Assembly (NCBI GenBank): GCA_032207245.1
Contig: CM063503.1
Location: forward strand, 58,882,317-58,946,316
Length of the DNA stretch: 64,000 nucleotides
Reading direction: 5' to 3'
Origin: Pardosa pseudoannulata
Taxonomy: Eukaryota; Arthropoda; Arachnida; Araneae; Lycosidae
Under the pieces are notes generated by a model that saw only the letters and a program-made list of their open reading frames with translations, was not told where the DNA came from and searched no databases. Of the stretch, positions 40,567 to 51,718 are shown piece by piece. The translations under genes were made by a program, and so were the position numbers. The number at the start of each line of letters is the position of its first letter. Position 1 is the first letter of the stretch.

Positions 40567-43456
40567 ATCTCGCGAAAGAGCATTTCAAATACATAAACCG
40601 GAAATAAAATCATTAGAAATAAAACCTCAGAGGGATGCCAGATCTTTTGGAAGGAATTGGATTACTGATAAGTATAAGCGAAATATAAACATGAATGGCT
40701 CTAGATCACCGGCTAGACCGAATGTCGCCTCCGCAACAGAATTAATTACATCAACAAATGGTTTATGCTTGTTCTGTTCTAAAATGCATGGAAGTGAAAC
40801 TTGTGATTCTTTAAATGTAAATGATAGAAGGGAATTTTGCAAGCGTTATTGGTTATGTTTTTTATGCTTGAAACCCCAGCACCGTTTACAAGATTGTGTT
40901 CAGAAGAATTCTTTATCTTGCTCATTTTGCCAAGGATTACATAATGTTGCGCTTTGTTTTAAAAAGGAAAATGAAAAAATGAGGACTTTGAAATCTTCAA
41001 AAATTGATAATACGGTAACAAAACATGTTAACATTGAACAAGATAAAGGTGATTGTACGATTTCTAATCATGTAAACAATGAACAAAACCAAATTTTATT
41101 GCAAACTTCTGCTGTTAAATTGGTTGGAAATTTATCAAGTAGAGTAATTCGCTGTCTTTATGATCCAGGTAGTCAAAGGTCATTCATTCGAAAAGACCTA
41201 TCACGACAATTGTCTTTGAATAAAGTGGGTGAAGAGGAACTTTTTATTCATACTTTTGGTTCAAAAGCCCCAACTCGTATAAAATGTGCTCGAGTTCAGG
41301 TAAAAATAAGAGATATTCTGGATGAGAATGAATCAGTAATAGAAGTTTTAGAATTTGATAAAGTTTCCAGTGCCCCTTTGGAATTTGCTCCTATTGATAT
41401 GATTAACGAATTAAAAATTGAAGGAATTAATTTGAGCGATGTTAATTACGATATTTTGGGAAACGGAAATATTTCTTTACTCATCGGTGCTGACCATTAT
41501 TTTAACATCGTAACCGGAACAATAAAACGTTTAAGTTCTAAATTAGTTGCAATTGAAAGTAAATTTGGATGGCTTCTAATGGGAAAAATAGAAGAAGAAA
41601 AAAACTGCGCAAATAAAAATGTAACTTCTGCAATGTCGTCAATATCTTTGTTTGTAAGTAGTTCTAGTATTGAGAATCTGTGGAAACTAGATACATTAGG
41701 AATTCGAGACCCCGTTGAAGTTCAATCAAGAAAAGAAATGGAAACGACTGCTTTAGATTATTTTAAGAAAACGGTTACTGTCAATGATGTCGGAAGATAT
41801 GAAGTTCATTTACCATGGATCTCTGACCAAATTCTTCTAAATTCTAATGAAGACATCTGTAAAGAACGTTTGAAATCAAACACGAAGAAATTGCTTCAGA
41901 AAAATCAGTTTGAAGGCTATGAAGCTGTACTTCATCAATGGATCGAAGATGAAGTTATTGAAGAGGTTCCCTTTAATGAAATTGAGAAGAAGAGCCATTA
42001 TTTGCCACACAGAGGTGTGTTTAAAGAATCTTCTACAACGAAAGTTCGTCCCGTGTTCGATGCTAGTTGTCGAGGTAAAAATTCCTTGTCATTAAACGAT
42101 TGCTTAGAAAAGGGTCCAAATCTTTTAGAAAAGATTCCCCCCATTTTACTAAGATTTAGAAAAGAAAAAATAGGTGTTGTATCCGACATAAAGAAAGCAT
42201 TTCTTCAGATATCGATATTCAAGCCCGATCAGGAGTTCCTAAGATTTCTTTGGTGGAATAACTTAGAGAAGAAAAGTGTCAAAACCTTTAGACATAAGCG
42301 TTTAGTATTTGGTTTAAATTGTAGTCCTTTTATATTAGGAGCAGTACTGAATTATCATCTAGATAGGAATCTAGTGAATTTTCCAGAGACTGTTTCCAGA
42401 TTAATGAAGTCATTTTACGTTGACAATTGCGTCACTTCGGTTCCAGACGATAACACCTTATATAGATTCATGGAAGAGTCTAAACACATATTGGGAACTG
42501 CCTGCTTTGAATTAAGAGGGTGGGAGCATACCTCATTGAACATTGATTCTGATCTATCTGACCCCGTTCCAGTTTTAGGACTGTTGTGGAATAAAAATGA
42601 AGATGATATTTTCTGTGATACAACAGCATTGTTGAAATGTTCATTCACAGACTTGACAAGAAGAAACGTTTTGAGCATAATTCACAAAATTTTTTATCCC
42701 CTTGGTTTTTTATGTCCCGCTACATTGATTCCTAAATTGCTCATTCAGAAAAGTTGGAATTTGAAAATAGGATGGGACACAGTCCTGCCTGATGACTATC
42801 AAAAGGAATTTGTTTCTTGGTTACGGTCTGTAGGTTGTTTGTCAGAGGTGAAAATTCCAAGATGCTTAAATATTGACAAAATTCAAGAACTGAGTCTGCA
42901 TGTTTTCTGTGATGCAAGCAAAAGTGCCTTTAGTACTGTGATATATCTTCGTAAAGTTGAAGGGGATACTATTTCAGTGTCGTTTGTTTCTGCAAAGAGT
43001 CGAGTAGCTCCCCTTCGAAAAACCACAATTCCAAGATTAGAACTATTAGCTTGCTGCATTGGAGCACGCCTTTCAACTGTTGTGTTAAAAGCGTTGGATT
43101 TAGGAGAAATTCCAGTTTTCTATTGGACTGATTCATCAACTGCATTGTTCTGGATTGAAAAGGATGAAAATTGGAGTGTGTTTGTCAGAAATAGAATAAA
43201 AGAAATTAAATCTTTGACTTCAAACGGAACATGGAACCATATTCCAGGGAACTTGAATGCGGCAGATATGCCATCTCGAGGATGTTCTGTAAGTACATTG
43301 ATCAAATCCAGATGGTGGGAGGGGCCACATTGGCTAAGAAGAAAAAAAGAAGATTGGCCCAAATCCGAAGTTGTTTTAAATGAAGAGGAGATACAAAATG
43401 AAAGAAGAAAGACTGTTGCCTCCCATTTGAATATAACCAAGGAAAATATTATTTGA
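40511..43456 (+). CDS. pol: BEL-2 gag end, protease, RT and RNase H (981 aa)
   Basis: Order: end of gag (INFLRKEVESRERAF); two Cys/His knuckles (CLFCSKMHGSETC and CFLCLKPQHRLQDC…CSFCQGLHNVALC, about residues 85-155); a BEL-type protease (about 205-330, catalytic YDPGSQRSFIRKDL with D-P-G-S in place of D-S-G, normal for BEL/Pao); RT (about 460-720: RPVFDASCRGKNSLSLNDCL, VSDIKKAFLQI, FGLNCSPFILGA and the catalytic FYVDNCVTSV with the Asp-Asn form found in BEL/Pao); and RNase H (about 800-950: LHVFCDASKSAFSTVIYL, IPRLELLACCIGARL, YWTDSSTALFWI). No internal stops. It copies element RNA into DNA. The first Met is in the overlap with gag. Confidence 0.9.
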   Translation: MIKKWEVQTLINFLRKEVESRERAFQIHKPEIKSLEIKPQRDARSFGRNWITDKYKRNINMNGSRSPARPNVASATELITSTNGLCLFCSKMHGSETCDSLNVNDRREFCKRYWLCFLCLKPQHRLQDCVQKNSLSCSFCQGLHNVALCFKKENEKMRTLKSSKIDNTVTKHVNIEQDKGDCTISNHVNNEQNQILLQTSAVKLVGNLSSRVIRCLYDPGSQRSFIRKDLSRQLSLNKVGEEELFIHTFGSKAPTRIKCARVQVKIRDILDENESVIEVLEFDKVSSAPLEFAPIDMINELKIEGINLSDVNYDILGNGNISLLIGADHYFNIVTGTIKRLSSKLVAIESKFGWLLMGKIEEEKNCANKNVTSAMSSISLFVSSSSIENLWKLDTLGIRDPVEVQSRKEMETTALDYFKKTVTVNDVGRYEVHLPWISDQILLNSNEDICKERLKSNTKKLLQKNQFEGYEAVLHQWIEDEVIEEVPFNEIEKKSHYLPHRGVFKESSTTKVRPVFDASCRGKNSLSLNDCLEKGPNLLEKIPPILLRFRKEKIGVVSDIKKAFLQISIFKPDQEFLRFLWWNNLEKKSVKTFRHKRLVFGLNCSPFILGAVLNYHLDRNLVNFPETVSRLMKSFYVDNCVTSVPDDNTLYRFMEESKHILGTACFELRGWEHTSLNIDSDLSDPVPVLGLLWNKNEDDIFCDTTALLKCSFTDLTRRNVLSIIHKIFYPLGFLCPATLIPKLLIQKSWNLKIGWDTVLPDDYQKEFVSWLRSVGCLSEVKIPRCLNIDKIQELSLHVFCDASKSAFSTVIYLRKVEGDTISVSFVSAKSRVAPLRKTTIPRLELLACCIGARLSTVVLKALDLGEIPVFYWTDSSTALFWIEKDENWSVFVRNRIKEIKSLTSNGTWNHIPGNLNAADMPSRGCSVSTLIKSRWWEGPHWLRRKKEDWPKSEVVLNEEEIQNERRKTVASHLNITKENII

Positions 43457-44106
43457 GATATTTTTCTAGCTATTTTAAAGTTATTCGACTGACATCATGG
43501 ATTCTTAGATTCATAAGGAATTGTAAACAACCACAAGAAAAAATGATAGGAAGCTTGACCATTCAAGAAATTAATAATGCTGAAAAGAAATTGCTAAAAT
43601 TAGTTCAAAACGAATCATTGAATGAAGACAACCTGAAAGGTCTTATGACTTATGTAGACGAAGATGGAATTTATCGATTGAAAACCAAAATCATGAGAAG
43701 AGAGGATACTGAAGATTTTAGATGTCCTATCATCTTACCTTCAAATGATGAACTTGTACATCGATTAATATTCGATTGTCATTTGCAACTTATGCATGCT
43801 GGTGTACAATTTGTACTGACAAGTCTGCGTCAAAGATTTTGGATACTAAGAGGCAGGAAAACTGTGCAAAGAGTCTTATCCAAATGTATCCTATGCAAGA
43901 GACACACAACCAGAGCACCAGAGACCTTACCCTCTACTCTTCCCGAAGATAGAATTCGAGAAGCATCTGCATTTGAAGTGACAGGGGTTGATGTTGCAGG
44001 CCCACTACATTTAAGGACTGCCAATAAAGCATGGATATTTATCCCGGAAAAGACAAGTATGCGTGGTGAAAGTAAAAACGAGAGCTGGAGAATTGATCCG
44101 ACCTGA
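43453..44106 (+). pseudogene. BEL-2 integrase, core deleted
   Basis: The frame holds the integrase zinc-binding region (LIFDCHLQLMHAGVQFVLTS…SKCILCKRH) and the start of the catalytic core (FEVTGVDVAGPLHLRTANKA, with the first Asp). It then jumps at about 44,040 to the far C-terminal end. In a shifted frame 44,044-44,133 reads as the usual BEL ending VKTRAGELIRPDKKLYPLEL. The remaining two acidic catalytic residues are missing, so about 1 kb has been deleted. The copy with this deletion could have been mobilised by a relative, or the deletion followed insertion. Confidence 0.85.
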
Positions 44107-44255
44107 CAAGAAACTATATCCTCTTGAACTTTCTTCACTTACTTGAACTAATTTAATTCGTAATTCATTTAGTATTCATTTAGTATTTGTTTTTATTTTG
44201 GTATTGTTTTATATTGTTTTGATTTTTATTTACGATGATTTAACTTAAAAATCAA

Positions 44256-44267
44256 AAGGTGGGAGAA
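44256..44267 (+). other. BEL-2 polypurine tract
   Basis: AAGGTGGGAGAA immediately before the 3' LTR. Confidence 0.75.
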
Positions 44268-44429
44268 TGTCGCGAGCTCGGCTGTTTTTTGTTTTCCGGC
44301 CGGTGGCAACGAAAAGAGTTGGAAAAAGAAAAATAAAGGTTGTTGCTGATGTTGAAGTTTGTGGTCGAATGTTTAATCTTTTGAATACTAATTTGCTCTC
44401 CCAAAAAGCTATTTTTTGAGAATAGAACA
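44268..44429 (+). repeat. BEL-2 3' LTR
   Basis: 162 bp, identical to the 5' LTR except for one missing T; followed by ATGAT. Confidence 0.92.
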
Positions 44430-44770
44430 ATGATGAAGAGGGACATTGCGCATTCTCAAGCTCGCGCGCTTCCAGGAATATGTCTAATCGTTGATCTGGA
44501 TCAACATTGAAGCTTTAAAAGCCCTAAAATACTAACTGCGCTTTTGCAGTTTACCACAAAAGGGTATTTTGTGGGTTTCACCATGGTAAAATGTCAAAAC
44601 ACGAAGGAAAATATCAAAGCAAAATACGTGAGAAATATTCATAAAAAAAAACACATAAAATTGAATTTTTCAAAAAAATGTGACGTGATAGACATTTTTA
44701 ATGATTATTTTCAAAATCAGTACTAAAAAATACGTTAAGTTCAGTTGTCACATTCCTTGTATTTTTTTCA

Positions 44771-44788
44771 TCGCAGGCCTGTGTAATC
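44771..44788 (-). repeat. Right 18-bp terminal inverted repeat
   Basis: TCGCAGGCCTGTGTAATC, the reverse complement of 36,995-37,012. Confidence 0.8.
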
Positions 44789-45596
44789 GATGCGGCAGTC
44801 CATTTTTAAGCGCACGGGCTCGGAGTAACGTTTCTTTTCCCCCTTTTGGGTTCAGAAACGGGTTAAACAAACAGATTTCTCGACACTACATTTGACAAAA
44901 TTCGGGTCCCCCTTCAGTTTTGACACTTTGATCGTTATTCGCTAACTTTCAAACACCTGCACCGCTAATAAATAGCCTGAAACTTTTATTTTTTGGGGGG
45001 AGGGGGGGTAGAGTAGTAAATATCTCACAGAAAAAAAATGTTAGAAAAACAAAGATGTTATCAAAACATGGAAAAGATGTGTGCAGTGGTGGAACAGCCA
45101 TTTTGGAGCAGTAAATTTCGCATTTGGGAACAATTGGAGCAGACATGGTTAGTGATTTTGGAGCATTTTGAGAAGACGTAGTTAAGGCTTTTGGAGCAAT
45201 TGGCGAAAGGGTGGTTAATTTCTTTTAAATATTATGCAATAAATAAAATATAAATATCAATTTGGGAAAACGAAACTTCTATCTCATGATGCTATTCTAA
45301 TAAAAATAAAAAAAAAAAGAAAAATTTAAATTGTTTATTTTAAATTTATTTTTTGAGCTAATATGTAAAAAATGGTATATGTGAGTAGTTTTTAGCAGTT
45401 ATATAGCACTTATAAAAGATATAGTAATAATTCACCTACTCATGCCACCAATGTCAGATTGCAAATGTTACGGTAGTCAGCATTTAAATATTCTGTTTGT
45501 TCCTTAAAAACAAGGTTCTTTAATGTAATTTTTCTACTAATAAAGATTTTAAAGTATCACATTCTTATACAATTTTTAAAAGTTATATACAATGCA

Positions 45597-46110
45597 GACA
45601 CATAAGTCAAAATTTTGGGAAAAATCTAGGAAAAAAATGCAAAAAAGAGGAAGTTAAATAATTATTAAAAATTAATGTTCTGATTTACTTAATGCAAAAA
45701 CAAGTGCCTAAATATGAAATATGGAAGTATCTATATAACTTTTTATCAATATAAATAAGTACTCAAGTTTCCTACTAAAAAAATATTTAAAATAGATTCA
45801 AATGAGATGCTTCTTCAATGTGCCTAATTAAAAAAATAAATAAATTCACCAACACAGTTGAACTTTATTATATTAAACTTTGAGGAACCATATTGTTTGT
45901 TGTACTTGAACTTTTAAGAAAAATGCTAGATCTCAGAAAATTATACCTTGTATAAGATTACATATTATCTTATATAAGATTTATAAAAATAGTATCTTTA
46001 ATGATTTTAATTGACTAAAACCAAACAACTGAACGATTAAATATTAGAATGACCAAAAATGTAGACAAATTCAAAACAGTTTTGTCTTTAGTTATTGCTT
46101 ACTATTTTAA
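45597..46110 (+). repeat. Dispersed repeat R1, copy 1
   Basis: About 500 bp closely matching 61,618-62,110 in the same orientation (shared stretches such as TTCTGATTTACTTAATGCAA and TGAACTTTATTA). Non-coding. Confidence 0.85.
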
Positions 46111-46785
46111 TACTGAATTAATTTATAATCTTCTACAGATGTGATCCCAGTATCACGATAGTTTAAGGAATTTCTTTGTCCAGTACAGCAAAAAAACATT
46201 TTCTTTCCTTGAGTGGCTGGACAAGATGTTATTAATTTCATGCACTTTATTTTTAATTCTAGAAACATATTTAAATCTGTTTTCATAACTGCAAAAAAAA
46301 TTTATAAAAAATGAATTAATAAAAACTTAGTAAATGACTGAAAGAAAGGATCCTTCAACCTCATTCCTAAGATTCACTATAAATGTATAAAAGGGAGATT
46401 CGCCATTTATGGATAAATTAGCATTGTAAACAAAAGGAAAATCATGAGATCAAAAGTTTAATTTGTTATAAGGTGGTTTCTTAAAATAGAGATTTCAACA
46501 GTACATCAATAATTTAAAAGTTGTTTCAAATAGCAAAGCTTTAAAAATGCACTTCTAAACAGAACTTAAAAACTTTGTAACAGCAAAATTTGTTATTAAC
46601 TAGTTTGTAAAATTCTATTAACTTTTCTTACATTGATTTATAATTAATGTTTAAAAAATACAGTATAAGTTTAATTATTTTAAATGGACAATTTCAAAAA
46701 AAAATTCTATAATAGTAGCAGACCGAGAAGTTAAATGTTAGAGGAAAAAAGAAGCAAAATGAAGAAAGAAAAATAGAAAGTAAAG

Positions 46786-46960
46786 GATAATTTAAAAATA
46801 TTTATTTGATTTACTTGATGCAAAAACAAGTACCTAAGTATGAAATATACCAGAAGCTAAATAATTTTTACTACTATAAACAATTACTCAAGTCTACTAA
46901 TAAAAAAATATTCAAAACGCGATTCAAATCAGAAGTTTCTCAAATATCCTAATTTTTTTT
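46786..46960 (+). repeat. Dispersed repeat R1, diverged partial copy
   Basis: Contains TTGATTTACTTGATGCAAAA and ACAAGTACCTAAGTATGAAA, a weaker match to the start of R1. Confidence 0.65.
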
Positions 46961-47384
46961 TTTTAATCTAATATAAATGCGCGTTTTAGTTATCAAATTT
47001 TTAGAAGGCATTTCTATAAACAAATTTTTAATTTTGTGACTGTAGAATTTCTATACCTTAATAGTTAGTAAAGATACAATAATTATCATTAAATTTAATT
47101 TTAATGTCTAGAAACGCATGATTTAAATAACATATACACTGTATAAGGCTATTTTTTTCGAGTGGACAATTAAAAAAAAATTTTTTTAAATAGTAAAATT
47201 TCAGGACGATGATCGAATAGGACGAGCTTTCTTTCGGTATCTGAATAAGTGGGTTCTAATTCTATTTTAGACTAACAGATTTATAACCATTTAGTTTGGT
47301 CTGAGAGCACTAGAGTTTACTTTCATATTACCCGAAGTCTAAAGACATCGGAATTTACTTAATTACTACGATTCTGAAGGGCTG

Positions 47385-47450
47385 TGTACAAAGCAGCGGG
47401 ATTCGAACCCGTGGCTGCGTCCTACCGATTCAGCTGTAGGGCTGACTTTT
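47385..47450 (-). repeat. tRNA-derived SINE head
   Basis: On the minus strand it has an A-box-like CAGCTGAATCGGTAGGACG and a perfect B box GGTTCGAATCC. The spacing is too short and the arms do not pair as a functional tRNA. Confidence 0.55.
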
Positions 47451-48775
47451 ATCGGGATTGCCGCTAAAAGTAGCGAATTTTCATTAGCAAATTTTGTCAT
47501 CAACTTCAATACACATGCAAAACTTAACAAAAAAAGTTGCGGATTTTTCAGCAATAATTAACTTCTGTGCATATCCAAAATTCCGTTAGTTATTTGCAAC
47601 AGTGTCATTTTCTCACAGACACTGTCCATATAACAAAAATTCAGTCAATAAGATGAAGTATCGTTAGAAATAACTATAGGAGGGATTAAAATTTTAATAC
47701 TGTTACCGCGATATTAAAAAAAAATATTGATATATAAAACAGTATTACGAACGGCCTACACGCACGTGCTTTCGGGTGTTATGTATAAAGAAAGTACGTA
47801 GGTTGTTAAAACATACTTCTACCGAGAGCCCCGTACTATGATCGCAGTTCTTAATCCATTAAAAAATGCGCATTTTCAGGAACCGAAATCCAAAAAACGG
47901 TTGTTTTTCACCAAAAACTTACAATTACGGTTTAGCTGTACTATTAATAAAAAAACCCACTCAAGTTCTATGTTTCATTTATACCACGTCATAAGGCTTT
48001 TTGACTTTGAAGCACGTGTTGCGAGAATCAACTGATAACGCTTCTCTCCTCTTTGTCAGAATAAAATTGTGGACGCGGCAAAGAGGTTAAAAAAATGAGA
48101 AAAGGGAAGAAATCTTTCAGATTATTGTCAAAATTTAAATATATGTGAAATAAAAAAAATCGCTCCTTCCTTTATTTTTTTTTTTAAATTTCCGAAAAAA
48201 ATCGGTGTTTTAACAATCTTTTTTTGAAGAAACCCACAAAAATTTTCGTATTAGAACCATCCCTGAATGAAGAACTTGGTTCATTATTTTTTGTAATTGG
48301 ACCTTTAACAAATTTTGCTCCAAATTACATTTCCAAATCCGATGCACCTCCCCCCGGCGTGCAGCAGCCACTTGCGATACTTATCAGTATCAGTTTCTGG
48401 AAACTCGCTCAAGGTCAGTTATTGTGGACAGAAAAGCACTCCCTCCTCCCCCCCTGTACAACTATTCTTTGATGATTAGCCTACATCACCTTCGACTGCT
48501 CACCAATCAATGTCAAAGCCCCCCTTTTCTTTCCTTTAACGGGAAATTACTATAAACTGTACGCTGGCGAAAGAAAACTAAAAATAACTAATAAACTCTG
48601 CTTAGCGGGATCGTTGTTACAAAAGATAGGAAAATGATTTTTGGAGCAAAAAAAATTTTTTTTGTTTTGGAGCAGTCTGGCGCAATTTACTTGGAAAATG
48701 AGTTTTGGAGCAGAATGGCGCAAAGATGGTCGTTTTGGCGCAGGCTGGCCAATTGGCGCAGCTGTTCCACCTCTG

Positions 48776-49025
48776 TGTGTGCTATCCGTTCCGTCGTTAC
48801 ATAACTCCGTAAATGTTGAGAAAGAAAAAAACAAATAAAAGGAGTGAATGGCCCAAAGAAAAAAGGAATAAAATGCGAGAATAGGTGGGAAAAAAAGGAG
48901 GAATGCCGTGAAATAAGGAGAAAAAAAGGAGAGATTTTTAGAAAAAAGGAAAAAGAGGAAAAAAAGGAGCGCTGCGGTGTCTGCTATTGTTTGAATATAT
49001 GAAAAAAAAATTAGGTTTCAATAGT
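48776..49025. other. Purine-rich spacer
   Basis: From about 48,825 to 48,975 the plus strand is almost entirely A and G (AAAAGG repeats). No gene. Confidence 0.6.
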
Positions 49026-49498
49026 AAGTTGATATCCCATAAAAAAAATTATCTAATAATATTCAGGTGGCACTTTTTACGATTTATTTTATTTGCTTTC
49101 TCATACATTTATAAAAGGAGTAGAAGGAATATTAAATTCTTCCTTTAGGGTTGAAAGACGAAACACTTTAATGCTGGGAAATATGAATTTCTACAACAAA
49201 TCAATGACAGAAATCCATACAGGAAACAAAAATATTTATAAAGTATTTAACTTCAAAAACAAAAAAAGAGGGGTAAAGTTATTATTTGATTGGATATAAT
49301 TTCTAACTAGGAATAGAAATCCAATATATCAGAATCTAAAATTAAGCAATAACACGAATAAAATATTGAATATGAAGTATAATCTTGCTTGATGTAGAAT
49401 TACCCAGGGAAAAATAAATACCCTGACATAACTGCACAATAAACTGCAATCAAATATTTTAATTTTATAGCAATGACATTATTGCATTTAACTCTTAA
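49026..49498 (+). repeat. 470-bp direct repeat R2, copy 1
   Basis: Nearly identical to 51,719-52,190, same orientation, with a few single-base differences. Non-coding; both start at GTTGATATCCC and end at TTTAACTCTTAA. Confidence 0.88.
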
Positions 49499-49591
49499 GG
49501 CGGCGCTTTACTCAGCCTCCGATATGACGAAGCTAATGTTAAGTGAATGGAAAAGTTATCCCTAGTTTACAAAATCACATTTGGATTTTTT

Positions 49592-49622
<31 letters not shown>

Positions 49623-51104
49623 GCTCGAGGTACTTGATGCCTTAAAAAATAGATGCTCTTTTTCAAATTTTTATTTTTCATTCAAAATCTATTTTTAAAA
49701 GGTAATCAAATTTTTGAATTAAAGAAATAAGCGGTACTTTTTCCTTTATCTGTTTATAAATACTCGAGATTGAAAAAAATTAAAAATTTTAAAAACTAGC
49801 TTCCATTCTTCAATGCTCAAGCTTTTAGTAGAAACTTATTTTGAAGTTCTATCTAAATTAGAGAAAGTGTAATTACGGGATAAATTCAAGGAAAATGTGT
49901 AGAAATCGGAGCATTTTTCTCAAACTCAGCCTCCGCCGGTTATGGGGAAGATTCGTAGAGGAGTGGGGAAAAAATTCCGAAATAGGGGAAATATCCAAGG
50001 ATTGGGGAATAGATATAGTGATTGATGTATCTGTCAAGACAATGTAGACAGTTCCTTTGGTTGCCTGGAGGTCATTCACGTTTCACGAAAGAAATTTTAG
50101 ACTTTATTTTACAATCGGCATTGATTTTATTTGCACTCTCTGGCAATATTTGCATGTTTAAAATTTGGACTTTTTATGCATGTTTCAAAAATTTCAACAC
50201 TAAGCTTATTTCATATTAATAGTTGTGATTTCGTAGTTCAATTTTATTATTTGTTTTTCTCCTAATTTTCTTAAAATAAAATTCCGTATGAGCAAATGAT
50301 ACAGAAAAAATGTTTCGATTGGCAATAAGTTAGAAATATTATTTTTATTGCTATAATAATATCTTATTTAGCTCCTGCTCTTTTGATTGAAATATGAAAT
50401 CTATACTTAAAATTAAATCATTATCTATATATTATATATATTTTTATTTATTTTATGGTTTATATTTTAATTTTGGAATTATGGATATTCCAGTTAAGGA
50501 TTTAATAAAAAGTCTAAAGATTTTTATGCTTTCGAAGTAATATTATAAAAACTACATACCAAAATTGTCTTTATAATTTTTCCTGAGTATTGAATACATT
50601 TCTCAACTCATATTTTTGAAAATTAATTCAGTTTACTTTTCTCTTCTATTTAAAATACCAAACTAATAATTTGGATGTATACAGGTAATGGTGGAGCATA
50701 CAAAGTTCATATATGGGGAAGGGGGGAGGAATTAATACACTAAAGCTCAGCAGACTGTTAAATTTTTGTACGATATGTTGCTGTTACATAGTCAATTTAT
50801 AATATAACATACAAGTTCTTAAATTTAGGCCCAATTTGTATGTAAAAAATTAAAAATCTGTGGCCTTTCCTTTCAGATTATTATTTTAGAGGGGCTGAAC
50901 CCCAACCCAGTAAATTTTTCTACGTAAACGTTAAAGAAACGATATTGAAACCTGTTTTGTTTCGATGAAGTGTTTAAAGCTAATATTACTGAGATCTTTA
51001 CCTCTGCATTCTATGGTTTAGCACTAGAACCTTACATTTTGAATTATATAAACAAAACTTATAATTTCAGGTATCATTTCCCATCATTTCCAAAGCATAT
51101 ATAC
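49499..51104. other. AT-rich sequence, no gene
   Basis: Contains a poly-T tract at about 49,598-49,622 and no coding signal that I can support. Confidence 0.5.
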
Positions 51105-51285
51105 CCGAATGATTAGGGTGCTGACCTTCGGAACCGGAGTTCGTGGGTTCGAATCCTTCTATGGCATGGTTGTTCGTAGCCGTTTGGAATCGGCTTTAAG
51201 CAGTAGGTCACGGTCTCATTAGCCCTCGTATTGCCAAAAGTAGAACGTAGCGCTCCAAAGACCAAAGCGTGTGTGTGTGTGTGTG
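51105..51285 (+). repeat. tRNA-derived SINE, best-preserved copy
   Basis: A tRNA-like head (ATTAGGGTGCTGACC…GGGTTCGAATCC with the B box at about 51,146-51,157), a body shared with the other copies (GGCATGGTTGTTCGTAGCCG, CGGTCTCATTAGCC, GTAGCGCTCCAAAGACC) and a (GT)n tail. RNA polymerase III would transcribe an active copy; mobility depends on a LINE not seen here. Confidence 0.78.
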
Positions 51286-51718
51286 TTTTGGAGCATGGTA
51301 CCATTATTTATAATAATCTTTGTCATGTATATAAAATGCCAATAAAGGAAACCTTGTCATTCTAGCAATTTTAAACATTTAGACAATCTGACTATTACTC
51401 AACAATTTTGAAATATGATTTTAAAAAAGCCCATAAAAAATTGAAGGACTTTAGCCGAGAACTTGACACAACAGGTCTCATATTTGATACCGATTGCTGC
51501 AGGTAAGTGGATTTGTACTGCTGACAAGCATCTTAGTGGAACTATTGCAATGTCGGTTCGGACAAGCACAGATACTTTTTAGTCGCCTAGTAATATGGAT
51601 AAGCAAATCCCCTATATAATAATACCTTAAGTTTTCTGTCCGTTTGGCCTCGAATTTTTTTTAAATAAACAAAGTTAATAATAAACAAATTTATAAACAT
51701 TTAAATAAACAAATAAAT

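Larger units (their letters stand above)
39317..44429 (+). mobile_element. BEL/Pao LTR retrotransposon (BEL-2), recent, integrase core deleted
   Basis: 5.1 kb with LTRs 39,317-39,479 and 44,268-44,429 that differ by a single base, flanked by ATGAT (39,312-39,316 and 44,430-44,434). Order: primer site, gag, zinc knuckles, protease, RT, RNase H, start of integrase, polypurine tract. It inserted into the unclassified DNA transposon. The near-identical LTRs imply a young insertion even though integrase is truncated. Confidence 0.92.
36995..44788 (-). mobile_element. Unclassified DNA transposon with 18-bp inverted repeats, containing BEL-2
   Basis: Perfect terminal inverted repeats GATTACACAGGCCTGCGA (36,995-37,012) and its reverse complement (44,771-44,788) enclose a minus-strand gene (37,522-39,217) of an uncharacterised protein family and a BEL/Pao insertion (39,317-44,434 with its duplication). 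Without the BEL insertion the element is about 2.7 kb. No target duplication is obvious. The inner ends are AT-rich and share an AAATACAAG-like stretch. Confidence 0.75.
45084..48775. mobile_element. Non-coding hAT-like inverted-repeat element
   Basis: The left end CAGTGGTGGAACAGC (45,084-45,098) and the right end GCTGTTCCACCTCTG (48,761-48,775) are inverted repeats with one mismatch, with the CAG start of hAT elements. Flanking bases share TGTGTG, but a clean 8-bp duplication is not seen. Subterminal GGAGCA motifs recur at both ends (for example 45,108, 45,135, 45,161, 45,200, 48,640, 48,666, 48,706). The interior has no transposase and contains an older repeat (45,597-46,110), a diverged second copy of it (46,786-46,960) and a SINE at about 47,385. 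It could be one large non-autonomous element or two ends of an older composite. Confidence 0.55.

Noticed and set aside
47385..47450. Possible tRNA gene on the minus strand
   Set aside because: Spacing between A and B boxes is too short and no acceptor stem is present.
51105..51180. Possible tRNA gene with perfect B box
   Set aside because: The arms do not pair, and the sequence continues into a body shared with dispersed copies, so it is a SINE.
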